Of a stretch of 64,000 bases of DNA, positions 38,134-46,003 are shown in pieces. The DNA is from Halomonas korlensis (lineage in GTDB: Bacteria > Pseudomonadota > Gammaproteobacteria > Pseudomonadales > Halomonadaceae): the NCBI RefSeq assembly GCF_900116705.1, contig NZ_FPBP01000004.1, positions 62,001-126,000 on the forward strand. Reading direction: 5' to 3'. A program made the translations under genes and the position numbers. The notes below the pieces were generated by a model, which had not been told where the DNA came from, did no database searches, and saw nothing but the letters and a program-made list of their open reading frames with translations. Each line of letters starts with the position of its first letter. Within the stretch, counting starts at the first letter, position 1.

Positions 38134-39388
38134 TAACGCCATGGAGGTTTACCACGGCGACGACTATGTTGGCCGGCTGCATGACGGTGAACCGCTGCGC
38201 TTCGAGTACGCCCCCGCATGGCAAGAGCACCCGATGGCACTGGCTCTCTCGCCCTCACTGCCACTCACGCAACGTGTTCACATTGGCGATGAGGTACTGG
38301 CCTACTTCGAGAACCTGCTGCCGGAAGGCGATCTGCGCCACCATTTGGCGCTACGCCATCACACCACTAGCGTTTTCGGGCTGCTGAAGGCCATCGGCGG
38401 GGACACGGCCAGTGGTTTCACCCTGTTACTACCGGGGGAGTCACCGGCGCCGCCGACCTATCGCCCCATCAGCTGGGAGGCGCTGGCGGAACACCTGCGG
38501 CACCGTGAACGCGGTCCCCTGTTTTCACAGCAGGGCGAGGAGGCGCGCATCTCGCTGGCCGGTGCTCAGGACAAGCTCCTGTTGATGCTGCTGGAAGACG
38601 GAAGCCCCGCCATACCGCAAGGATCGGCGCCTTCCAGCCATATCCTCAAGCCGGACCTCCAGGGCCTGAGAGGCGTATGGGGCTCCGCCATCAACGAGAC
38701 CTTCTGCATGCAACTGGCCGCCGAGCTCGGGCTGGGGGTCGCCGAGGCCAGCTACCAGCCCCATACCCGGGCCTGCCTCGTGCGCCGATATGACCGCGTG
38801 CCCAACGAGCAAGGTGGGCTACGTCGCTTGCACCAGCTCGACGTCTGCCAGCTCGCCGGCACACCCTCGCTGATCAAGTACGAAAGCGACGGCGGCCCAG
38901 GTCTGTTGTGCTGTCGCGAACTCCTGCAGCAGGCCGGTACACCGGCCAAGGATTTGCAGCGCCTGATCGGCTGGTTCTTCTTTAATCTGTTGATCGGCAA
39001 CAACGACAGCCATGCCAAGAACCTTGCCATTCTCTATACCGACGAGGGGCCCCGTTTAGCACCGTTCTACGACCTGATGAGCACGACATTCTACAGCGGG
39101 CTCTCGCGCCGCTTTGCGTTTCGCATCACCGATGAGGATCGCCCCGGCAAAATCGAACGTTCACACCTTCAAACGCTCGCACGCGCGATGCGGTTCCAGC
39201 CACGCTACTTCTTACACCAAGGGCTAGAAATCGCTGAACGCATGCCGGCTGCCATCGACAGCTCCCTGGCCTCACTGAGTGCAGAGGCCCATGCCGGCAC
39301 TGAACAGACGCTGCTGGAGAGACTGCAACAGCGGTTGCTGAACAACTGCCGAAAGCTGGCACAGCGTTGGGCGGCGAGCCATGGCTAA
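38123..39388 (+). CDS. hipA: HipA-family toxin (Ser/Thr kinase)
   Basis: A 421-residue type II toxin kinase. Family features: N-terminal couple_hipA region (YVGRLHDGEPLRFEYAP), the Ser-loop ARISLAGAQDKLLLM (equivalent to the autophosphorylated region of E. coli HipA), catalytic loop IGNNDSHAKNLAI, with the catalytic Asp in NDSH, and the metal-binding Asp in LAPFYDLMSTTFY. HipA enzymes phosphorylate targets such as glutamyl-tRNA synthetase and cause growth arrest. The ATG at 38123 lies inside hipB. It appears complete and intact. Confidence 0.92.
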   Translation: MASDNAMEVYHGDDYVGRLHDGEPLRFEYAPAWQEHPMALALSPSLPLTQRVHIGDEVLAYFENLLPEGDLRHHLALRHHTTSVFGLLKAIGGDTASGFTLLLPGESPAPPTYRPISWEALAEHLRHRERGPLFSQQGEEARISLAGAQDKLLLMLLEDGSPAIPQGSAPSSHILKPDLQGLRGVWGSAINETFCMQLAAELGLGVAEASYQPHTRACLVRRYDRVPNEQGGLRRLHQLDVCQLAGTPSLIKYESDGGPGLLCCRELLQQAGTPAKDLQRLIGWFFFNLLIGNNDSHAKNLAILYTDEGPRLAPFYDLMSTTFYSGLSRRFAFRITDEDRPGKIERSHLQTLARAMRFQPRYFLHQGLEIAERMPAAIDSSLASLSAEAHAGTEQTLLERLQQRLLNNCRKLAQRWAASHG

Positions 39389-39537
39389 CGCCCGGTATCA
39401 ACTGCCGAAGCGCTGCGGCTATTCCATGAATCCAGCGATCAACCGGTAGTGGGGCCGCTTTGGTGAAGTCTCCATGACTAAACTACACTCCAGCCGAACG
39501 GACGGGACTTCACCTGTAGATATCACCTCGTAGAAAA

Positions 39538-39567
39538 AGACTCCGGTCGCCCCGGGCGACGAGTCTT
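39538..39567. promoter_or_regulatory. Strong palindrome just upstream of the DUF2231 gene
   Basis: AGACTC (39538-39543) pairs with GAGTCT (39561-39566), and GTCGCC/GGCGAC pair inside it. A-tract before and TT after make it terminator-like on the minus strand. It ends 14 bases before the AAGGAG of the next gene. The rest of 39389-39537 shows no gene. Confidence 0.5.
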
Positions 39568-39592
39568 CATGGATCAGCAAAAGGAGCTTGCC

Positions 39593-40021
39593 TTGACCGC
39601 CACAGCCGAACGAACGTATCGACGCGGATTGCATCCGATTCATGCTCTATTGCTTGCGGGAACCCTTACGCTCTTTCTTGGCGCCACGTTGAGCGACTAT
39701 GCCTACTTCACGAGTTACCACATTCAATGGGGCACCTTCGCTTCCTGGCTGATTGCCGGCGGCCTCATTTTCAACGGCCTCGCACTGTTGTTTGCGCTTG
39801 TTGGACTCTTTCGGGCCGACGGCCATCGTCGCCTTTCTATCGTTTACTTCTTGCTGCTGCTGGTCACCTGGATAGTGGGCTTCATCAATGCGCTGATCCA
39901 TGCCAAGGATGCCTGGGGCATGATGCCCACCGGCTTGATTCTCTCGATTATCGTTACCGTGCTGGCATGCGCGGCGACCTGGATCGGTTTCTCCCGTCTC
40001 AGCGCAGGAGATAAGTCATGA
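39593..40021 (+). CDS. DUF2231-type membrane protein
   Basis: A ~142-residue membrane protein with four helices (~18-38, ~50-70, ~83-101, ~112-132), beginning with the conserved RGLHPIHALLLAGTLTLFLGA (split). I prefer the TTG at 39593, which has AAGGAG six bases upstream; the ATG at 39569 would add eight residues but has no RBS and is next to a strong palindrome. Its stop overlaps the start of the following sugar dehydrogenase (ATGA). In other bacteria DUF2231 proteins often accompany PQQ-type dehydrogenases, so it may be their membrane partner. Confidence 0.8.
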   Translation: MTATAERTYRRGLHPIHALLLAGTLTLFLGATLSDYAYFTSYHIQWGTFASWLIAGGLIFNGLALLFALVGLFRADGHRRLSIVYFLLLLVTWIVGFINALIHAKDAWGMMPTGLILSIIVTVLACAATWIGFSRLSAGDKS

Positions 40022-41436
40022 AGCTTGCCAGCCGCTACGCCGCTCCCCTCTCGATGCTTCTGGTCGCAGGCGGGGCTAGCGCTCAAGACGCACAACAATA
40101 TGGCCCCAATCCAAGCCTTCCAGAACCGCAGCGCGGGCTCTTGCCCGACATGACGGTTCCCGAGCCGGCGGAATGGGGCGACCAGCAACCGACAGTGCCC
40201 GAGGGCTATACGATCACGGCCATCGCCACCGACCTCAAAGTGCCGCGGCAAACGCTGGTGCTGCCCAATGGCGACATTCTGGTAGCCGAAGGTAGCGGCG
40301 GCAGCGCCCCGCCGCTGAAGCCGAAAGACTTCATTGCCGGGGTTATCAAGGCAAGGGGGACCACCTCGGTCGAGAGCGGTGATCGATTGACCCTGTTGCG
40401 CGATAGCGACGGTGACGGAGCCTTTGAGGAACAGACGGTGTTCGCCGAAAACCTCAACGCGCCTTACGGCCTTGCGCTGGTCGACAACAATCTCTTTGTG
40501 GCCAACCAGGATGCGCTGGTGCGATTCGATTACGAGGAAGGCCAGACCCAGGCCAATGGGCCGCCCGAGGAGGTGACGAAGCTACCTTCTGAGATCAACC
40601 ACCATTGGACCAAGGCGCTGACCGCGAGCGCGGATGGACGTTTTCTTTACGTAGGCATCGGCTCCAACAGCAATATCACCGAGCGCGGCATGGCAGCGGA
40701 AGTCAACCGGGCCGAGGTGTGGCAGATCGATGCAGAGACCGGTGCGCACAAGCCTTATGCGACCGGCTTGCGCAACCCCACGGCGCTGACGATTCATCCC
40801 GAGACAGACGAGCTCTGGGCCGTGGTCAACGAGCGCGACGAGCTCGGGCCCAATCTGGTGCCCGACTACCTTACATCCGTTCAGGAAGGCGGCTTCTACG
40901 GCTGGCCGTACAGCTACTGGGGGCAGAATGTGGACCCACGCGTTCGCCCGCAGGACCCCGAAAAAGTGGAATCGACGATTGTTCCGGATTACAGCCTAGG
41001 CTCGCACGTGGCTCCTCTCGGCCTCGCCTTTTCCACACCGGAAGTGGGCGATGACTTCGCGGAGGGTGTGTTCATCGGCGAGCACGGCAGCTGGAACCGC
41101 GCGGACCCTGTTGGCTACAAGGTGGTCTTCGTGCCCTTCAGCAACGGCCAACCTGACGGCGACCCCATCGACTTCGTTTCAGGGTTTCTCACGGATGACA
41201 GCAGAACCCGTGGTCGTCCGGTTGGCGTCACCGTGGCCCCGGACGGTGCCGTCATTATCGCCGATGACCTGACGAACGCCGTCTGGCGAGTGACGCCTGA
41301 TGAGGCGAACACGCCGCAAGCGACGGATGAGGCGGAATCCGCCGCGCCTGAGGAGGAATCAGCTACGTCTGGCGAACCTGCTGCGTCCGAGGATGAAGCC
41401 GATACGGCGAGCGATGAAGCCACCACGTCTGCCTGA
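40018..41436 (+). CDS. PQQ-dependent sugar (sorbosone-type) dehydrogenase
   Basis: A 472-residue secreted protein: signal peptide (~1-22, ASAQ), then a six-bladed beta-propeller of the soluble glucose/sorbosone dehydrogenase family (~55-425). Recognisable blade motifs are VPRQTLVLPNGDILVAEGSG, NAPYGLALVDNNLFVANQD, NHHWTKALTASADGRFLYVGIGSN, GLRNPTALTIHPET and GEHGSWNRADPVGYKVVFVPF (in pieces). The last ~45 residues are an acidic, Glu/Ala/Thr/Ser-rich tail. It overlaps the DUF2231 gene. It probably oxidises a sugar or aldose in the periplasm with PQQ; no PQQ genes are nearby. Confidence 0.88.
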   Translation: MKLASRYAAPLSMLLVAGGASAQDAQQYGPNPSLPEPQRGLLPDMTVPEPAEWGDQQPTVPEGYTITAIATDLKVPRQTLVLPNGDILVAEGSGGSAPPLKPKDFIAGVIKARGTTSVESGDRLTLLRDSDGDGAFEEQTVFAENLNAPYGLALVDNNLFVANQDALVRFDYEEGQTQANGPPEEVTKLPSEINHHWTKALTASADGRFLYVGIGSNSNITERGMAAEVNRAEVWQIDAETGAHKPYATGLRNPTALTIHPETDELWAVVNERDELGPNLVPDYLTSVQEGGFYGWPYSYWGQNVDPRVRPQDPEKVESTIVPDYSLGSHVAPLGLAFSTPEVGDDFAEGVFIGEHGSWNRADPVGYKVVFVPFSNGQPDGDPIDFVSGFLTDDSRTRGRPVGVTVAPDGAVIIADDLTNAVWRVTPDEANTPQATDEAESAAPEEESATSGEPAASEDEADTASDEATTSA

Positions 41437-41515
41437 ACGGGCCAGGAGGTACTTTCGGCCGGTGCCCGGTGGGTGTCTCCGCCGCCCTCGGCCTGGAGGC
41501 TCAAGGCGGCGGCGA

Positions 41516-41986
41516 CTACTTGCCGACCAGCCAGTGCGTGACGCCAAGCGCCAAGACTACCGCCGCGATAGCCAGCATCTCTTCTGCGGTAATGGTTTCG
41601 ATGTCGAGGATGATGACCTTGCGCGCAATGGCCATCAGAGCCGTGGCGATCACCAGGCGAATGGGCAGGATATTGGTGCCGAGGTAAAGCCGAATGTTGA
41701 TGAAGATCTCCACGGCGATCAACACCACCATGAAAGCGCCAAAGATGACGAAGATATCGCTGACATTGAACAGCATCACCGGCGGGGCCATGAAGCGCGT
41801 GTAAAGCACGTAAATCACGTCCAGCACGCCCCAGATGATCACCAGCACCATCAACACCGCCAATACCTTGATGGCAAAGCGGATGACGATATGCAAACCA
41901 CGGATCAACGGATCCTCATGCTCCTTGGGTAGCTCGTCATGCATCAGCTGTGGCGGACGGGGCCCGGTGCTCTTCTCATGCTCCAT
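41516..41986 (-). CDS. PsiE-family membrane protein
   Basis: A 156-residue membrane protein with four helices (~36-60, ~68-95, ~105-120, ~128-150). The family pattern is visible in VSDIFVIFGAFMVVLIAVEIF and LPIRLVIATALMAIARKVIILD (split). E. coli PsiE is phosphate-starvation inducible; function is unknown. GTCAGGAGAG lies just before the ATG at 41986. It is convergent to the sugar dehydrogenase gene. Confidence 0.85.
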   Translation of the reverse strand: MEHEKSTGPRPPQLMHDELPKEHEDPLIRGLHIVIRFAIKVLAVLMVLVIIWGVLDVIYVLYTRFMAPPVMLFNVSDIFVIFGAFMVVLIAVEIFINIRLYLGTNILPIRLVIATALMAIARKVIILDIETITAEEMLAIAAVVLALGVTHWLVGK

Positions 41987-42104
41987 GTGTCTCTCCTGAC
42001 AAGCTACCCCGAAACAGACACGCTGGTCTGATGCGAAACGGGGGAAAGGCTCGACTATATGGCGGCGAGTGGGGCGACGCTAGCCAGAGGGTGGGGAGAC
42101 GCGC

Positions 42105-42884
42105 TCAGAATCGAATCGTTCCTCGCAGATAGGGCGCCACCTGTCCGGTGAGAATGACCCGGTCGCCCTGACATTCACAGGTCAATTGCCCTTGGCGGGC
42201 GCCCCCTTGCCGGGCCGACATTTTGGTCTTGCCCAGCCGCCCGGCCCAGTACGGCGCCAGCGAGGTATGGGCCGAGCCCGTCACCGGGTCCTCCTCGACG
42301 CCGACCTTGGGCCCAAACCAGCGCGAGACGAAGTCGAATTCCCGCCCTGGCGCCGAGACCACCACGCCGCGCCCCGGCAACGCCGCCAGCCTGGCCATGT
42401 CCGGCGCCAGCGTCGCGACGGTATCCTCGTTCTCCACCGCGACGAGAATGTCGTCGGTCATCACGACGTCGCCTTGCGTCAATCCCAACGCGGCCAGCAC
42501 CGTCTCGGGGTCGGCCATCGGCTCGGACCGTTTGGCGGGAAAATCCATCGCCAGGCCTTCCTCGGTGCGGCTGACCCGTAGCTCGCCACTGCGAGTAGCA
42601 AAACGCAGCGTCTCGCCCACCTCGCCCAGTTCGTTGAAGATCACCCAGGCGCTTGCCAGGGTGGCGTGTCCGCACAGCTCGACCTCGACCGTTGGCGTGA
42701 ACCAGCGCAGGTGATACCCCGCCCCCTCGCGCACGAAAAAAGCGGTTTCGGAAAGATTGTTCTCCGCCGCAATAGCCCGCAGCGTGGCATCGTCCAGCCA
42801 TTCGGTCAGCGGGCATACCGCCGCGGGATTGCCTTCGAAGGGATGGCTCGCGAAGGCGTCCACCTGGTAGAGATCGAGTTTCAT
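42105..42884 (-). CDS. PhzF-family isomerase/epimerase-like protein
   Basis: A 259-residue protein of the PhzF/diaminopimelate-epimerase fold. Motifs are YQVDAFASHPFEGNPAAVCPL (split) at the start, the catalytic Glu in NNLSETAFF (~45), FTPTVEVELCGHATLASAWVIF (split), and DPVTGSAHTSLAPYWA with the second active-site region. The ATG at 42884 has AAGGA upstream. Chromosomal single copies like this are of unknown substrate; no phenazine genes are near. Confidence 0.9.
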   Translation of the reverse strand: MKLDLYQVDAFASHPFEGNPAAVCPLTEWLDDATLRAIAAENNLSETAFFVREGAGYHLRWFTPTVEVELCGHATLASAWVIFNELGEVGETLRFATRSGELRVSRTEEGLAMDFPAKRSEPMADPETVLAALGLTQGDVVMTDDILVAVENEDTVATLAPDMARLAALPGRGVVVSAPGREFDFVSRWFGPKVGVEEDPVTGSAHTSLAPYWAGRLGKTKMSARQGGARQGQLTCECQGDRVILTGQVAPYLRGTIRF

Positions 42885-42943
42885 AGCGTCCTTGGTGCCT
42901 GTCATTTGAGAAAACAGCCTGGCGGCGGAGTAATCGCCCCCGA

Positions 42944-43405
42944 TCACGCCAGACCACAGCATGCCTTGAACTTGCGCCCGCTGCCGCACGGGCAGGGCGC
43001 GTTGCGGCCGGGCTTGAGCCGATGGACGAGGGGGTTGCCATCGAGATAGCACCAGCACCCCGCCTCGTGCACGAAGCGCGACGACTCCTCCAGCATCGAC
43101 CAGCGCCGCCCCTCGCGGAAGGTGGCGCGGAACTGCACCCATCCCCGCTCACCCGCCTCACCGCTCTCGAGCACTTCGAGACGCTTCCAGACGGTCGCAG
43201 CATCCGGTGCCAGACTCGCCGGCCGGGTGCTCGGGTGCCAGGTCGTCAGCAGGTAGTCGGTAAGGTCGAACACGAAAGCACTGTAGCGCGAGCGCATCAG
43301 AGCCTCGGGGGTCGGCGCCGGCTCGCCGGCGTGATAGCGCCCGCAGCAGTCGGCGAGTGGTCGGCCGCTACCGCAGGGGCAGGCGGTGGTCTCCTTCGGG
43401 GTCAT
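42944..43405 (-). CDS. YchJ-family SEC-C zinc-motif protein
   Basis: A ~153-residue protein with two zinc-binding SEC-C type motifs, CPCGSGRPLADCCG near the N-terminus and CPCGSGRKFKACCG at the C-terminus, around a NTF2-like core (RSRYSAFVFDLTDYLLTTWHPSTRP, split; GWVQFRATFREG). This is the layout of E. coli YchJ, whose function is unknown. I use the ATG at 43405, which gives the usual short leader before the first Cys; a GTG at 43426 is also possible. Confidence 0.9.
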   Translation of the reverse strand: MTPKETTACPCGSGRPLADCCGRYHAGEPAPTPEALMRSRYSAFVFDLTDYLLTTWHPSTRPASLAPDAATVWKRLEVLESGEAGERGWVQFRATFREGRRWSMLEESSRFVHEAGCWCYLDGNPLVHRLKPGRNAPCPCGSGRKFKACCGLA

Positions 43406-43462
43406 AGGGCTGTCGCGGCTCCTCACAAGATCATCGCGTTGTGGGCAGGTCCCAGGCGGGGG

Positions 43463-44137
43463 TCAGTTCACCTTGCCCATCTCCATGGCCGGCTCGGGCG
43501 AGACACCCTGGGCCAGGGCCGCCTCCCGCTCCACGGCCAGGGCGCGCCGGAAGGCCGGTCGCTGCTGCAGGCGCTCCCAGTAGGCGGCCACCGCGGGCTT
43601 GAAGCGCTCGCTCAAGCCGACATGGCCGGCCAGCAGCAGCGCATAGCCCACCGAGACATCGGCGGCGGTGAAGCGCCCCGCGCACAGGAAGGGCTCGCGC
43701 TCGAGTCGCGGCTCCAGGGTGCGCAACCGCGAGAGGCACCAGCGGGCATAGTCCTCCACCACCTGGGGCTGTCGCCGCTCGGGCGGCTCGAAGTGGCCGT
43801 AGCGCAGCACCAGGGTCTGCGGGAAGGTCAAGGTCGCCTCGCCGAAGTGTAGGAAGTTGAGGTAGTCGCCATAGGCCGGCTCGTCCGGCGCCACTTCCAG
43901 CCCCGCCTCGGGCAGCCTTGAGGCGAGGTACTGGCAGATGGCCGCGGACTCGGTCATGGCTACCTCGCCGTCGAAGAACGCCGGCACCGTGCCCAACGGG
44001 TTGATCTCGAGGAACGCCTCGTCGTGCACCCGCGGCGGGAAGGGGTGCATCACCAGCTCATAGGGCAGCCCCAGCTCCTCCAGCAGCCACAGGGGGCGGA
44101 AGGAGCGCGCGCTGACGCAGTGGTGGAGTCGAATCAT
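43463..44137 (-). CDS. Glutathione S-transferase family protein
   Basis: A 224-residue GST-fold protein: thioredoxin-like N-terminal domain (~1-77) with MIRLHHCVSARSFRPLWLLEELG, cis-Pro in NPLGTVPAFFDG and the ESAAICQYLASR glutathione loop, followed by the helical domain with LCAGRFTAADVSVGYALLL (~150-168). The residue that activates glutathione cannot be fixed from sequence alone; CVSARS is the likely site. Stands alone on the minus strand, 36 bases upstream of the ychJ-like gene. Confidence 0.87.
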   Translation of the reverse strand: MIRLHHCVSARSFRPLWLLEELGLPYELVMHPFPPRVHDEAFLEINPLGTVPAFFDGEVAMTESAAICQYLASRLPEAGLEVAPDEPAYGDYLNFLHFGEATLTFPQTLVLRYGHFEPPERRQPQVVEDYARWCLSRLRTLEPRLEREPFLCAGRFTAADVSVGYALLLAGHVGLSERFKPAVAAYWERLQQRPAFRRALAVEREAALAQGVSPEPAMEMGKVN

Positions 44138-44251
44138 GGCGGTATCCCCGGCGGCGGTATTCCGGCCATGGTGCCCCGCCCGTGCCGGTTGGGAAAGCCC
44201 CTCTTCCCGACCGGGAGCCTACGAGCACTGCATCGGCGAATGCCACCACAA

Positions 44252-44677
44252 TCAGCCGAGCGAGGTGTTGCCCTCGGCATCGATGGGGAAACCAGGATTA
44301 TGGGCCACCTCCCAGAGATGGCCGTCGGGGTCGGTGAAATAACCGGAATATCCGCCCCACTCCGCCCGGCTGGCCGGCTTGACGATACGCCCGCCGGCGC
44401 GCTGCGCCTCGCTCAGCACGGCGTCGACCTCGGGCTCCGAGCCGACATTGTGGGCCAAGGCAAAGCCGGCGAAACCGCTGCCCATATCTTCCACGCCGGC
44501 ATCCCGCGCCAGGGCGTCGCGAGGATAGAGCGACAGGATCAGCCCGTTGAGCTGGAAGAACACCACCTCGTCATCCACGGCCAACCCCACCTGCCAACCC
44601 AGCCCCGCCTCATAGAAGCGTCGCGCCCGCGCCAGGTCGCCGACGCCCAAGGTGACCAGGCTCATGCGCTGTTCCAT
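44252..44677 (-). CDS. VOC (glyoxalase/dioxygenase) family protein
   Basis: A ~141-residue VOC-fold protein with paired beta-alpha-beta-beta-beta modules. Visible: SLVTLGVGDLARARRFYEAGLGW (split) at the start, EVVFFQLNGLILSLYPR, FALAHNV, and at the end GGYSGYFTDPDGHLWEVAHNP with the C-terminal metal-ligand Glu. Members include glyoxalases, resistance proteins and dioxygenases; the substrate is unknown. GGAGG precedes the ATG at 44677. It is the last gene before the accessory region. Confidence 0.87.
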   Translation of the reverse strand: MEQRMSLVTLGVGDLARARRFYEAGLGWQVGLAVDDEVVFFQLNGLILSLYPRDALARDAGVEDMGSGFAGFALAHNVGSEPEVDAVLSEAQRAGGRIVKPASRAEWGGYSGYFTDPDGHLWEVAHNPGFPIDAEGNTSLG

Positions 44678-44711
44678 CGCAGCATCCTCCAGCCATTGAG
44701 CCATTCAACCG

Positions 44712-44905
44712 CTACTCCTCGTTAAAGTAGTCGGTATCCAACCGCTTGATAACGTAGTACTCGACAGCTGACATGCTTTCCAGCGCTTGGCCTGAAGGTA
44801 GATCACATCCAGGCCGTGCGGATCCTCATCAACGATCCCATCAATGCCACCATCACCGCTCTGGCCAACCGCTCGCACGGTGCCCAATCGCTCACAATCG
44901 TGAGC
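44712..44905 (-). pseudogene. mrr: Remnant of an Mrr-type restriction endonuclease gene
   Basis: The minus strand encodes GTVRAVGQSGDGGIDGIVDE followed by DPHGLDVIYLQAKRW, the catalytic block of Mrr_cat endonucleases (GDGGIDG Asp and QAK Lys). Directly after it the frame changes and gives VEYYVIKRLDTDYFNEE and a stop (44712-44714), the typical Mrr C-terminus. The N-terminal half and about 75 residues between the two blocks are missing. Mrr cuts methylated or otherwise modified DNA. The gene is dead. Confidence 0.7.
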
Positions 44906-44935
44906 CCTTCGCAGCCTACACTGCCGCGGCAGCGA

Positions 44936-45044
44936 TCACTCCCATTCGATCGTCACTGGCGGCTTGCTACTGACGTCATAAGTCACGCGGGAGACGCCGG
45001 TGATTTCATTGACGATGGAGCTGGAGACGGTTCCAGCAGCCCAT
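44936..45044 (-). pseudogene. Displaced 3'-terminal fragment of guaA
   Basis: The minus strand encodes [20 protein letters not shown] ending PVTIEWE and stop, against [20 protein letters not shown] ending PATIEWE in the intact GuaA at 57835. Similarity starts at the stop codon and ends after about 109 bases; one base is lost near 45035. No start codon or upstream guaA sequence is present. It is best explained as the far copy of an insertion-site duplication. Confidence 0.85.
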
Positions 45045-45129
45045 GGTGATGAGGGTTTATGCCTTATTGACTTACCGGATTCTCCGGCAAATGCTTTGAC
45101 ATATGCCATGCGGGGCGAAGGATAATCGA

Positions 45130-45462
45130 ATGTCAACTTCTGAACGCCATATACGCCTCTTTCGTAACGGGCGCAACCAAGCACTACGCATACCTCGTGA
45201 GTTCGAGTTGGAGGGTGAGGAGGCAATCATACACAAGGAGGGTGATCGGCTGATCGTGGAGCCGATCCGTAAAGGCAGGCTGCTGGCACTGCTTACCTCT
45301 ATGGATCCCTTGACTGAACCGTTCCCCGATATTGATGACAATCTGCCTTCACTGGACGAAGTGCAGCTGCAAGCCGACCATGCAACTTCAAAAGGTGTTG
45401 GACGTGCTGGATCTGATGGGACTCGAAGTCGTCGTGCGGCGCAAGGGTGGCAACCGCCATAG
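45130..45462 (+). CDS. Orphan VapB/AbrB-type antitoxin with foreign C-terminus
   Basis: ATG at 45130 (AAGGA seven bases upstream) opens a SpoVT/AbrB-type swapped-hairpin antitoxin: [41 protein letters not shown] (split; ~6-46), then the usual acidic toxin-binding tail [22 protein letters not shown]. From ~45369 the DNA becomes a hipB fragment read in the wrong frame, adding about 30 unrelated residues before a stop at 45460-45462. The VapC toxin gene expected downstream is absent. So the antitoxin was truncated by the rearrangement and is probably an orphan; it may still bind DNA. Confidence 0.7.
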   Translation: MSTSERHIRLFRNGRNQALRIPREFELEGEEAIIHKEGDRLIVEPIRKGRLLALLTSMDPLTEPFPDIDDNLPSLDEVQLQADHATSKGVGRAGSDGTRSRRAAQGWQPP

Positions 45463-45690
45463 CGGGTGATAACGCCTTGGAGGTTTACCACGATGATCAA
45501 TTTGTTGCCCGGCTGTACTACGTCCTGCGCCAAGGTCGCGATCTCGCCGAACGCATGCCGGCAGCTATCGACAACACCCTCGCCACTCTCAGCGCCGAGG
45601 CCCAGCCAGGCACTGAGCAAGCGCTGCTGGAGGAGCTTCAGCAGCCGCTGTAGAGCAACTGCCGTAGTCTGACGGAGCGGTGGACAGTCG
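45369..45690 (+). pseudogene. hipBA remnant 1 (3' hipB fused to start and end of hipA)
   Basis: 45369-45473 matches the last ~105 bases of the intact hipB ([25 protein letters not shown] in pieces) and 45474-45515 the first ~15 codons of hipA (DNALEVYHDDQFVARL). It then jumps to the hipA C-terminus (LAERMPAAIDNTLATLSAEAQPG), with about 1 kb of hipA deleted. The junction keeps the hipA frame, so a ~68-residue core-less HipA could be made from GTG 45447, but the kinase motifs are gone. 45691-46003 has no other gene. Confidence 0.8.
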
Positions 45691-46003
45691 GAGGCAGCTG
45701 GCCCCACCGACGTAAGCCCCCGCCCCACCGTCCATGATCAGACCACAGCCAGTCCATGGCGGCCCTCAGTGCGGCACCTACACTATCCGGTAACGGTGCG
45801 AGCAGGCCCAAGAGTCCGGCTCGAATAAAACTCCATTCAAACCCATTTCTACAGGCGAAAATCCCGCATTGTGACGTATATATAGCGTCTTGATCTTAAT
45901 TTACAGCACCTGGCCGATTTTCTGGGAAGTACTGATAAACTCCGCGCATGACAGGCTCTGCCCCGCGGCGGAGCTTTCTGCATCCATCGGCAGGGAGACC
46001 TTC

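Noticed and set aside
41300..41932. 210-codon plus-strand frame after the PQQ dehydrogenase
   Set aside because: Out-of-frame reading of the acidic tail coding region and antisense of the PsiE-like gene.
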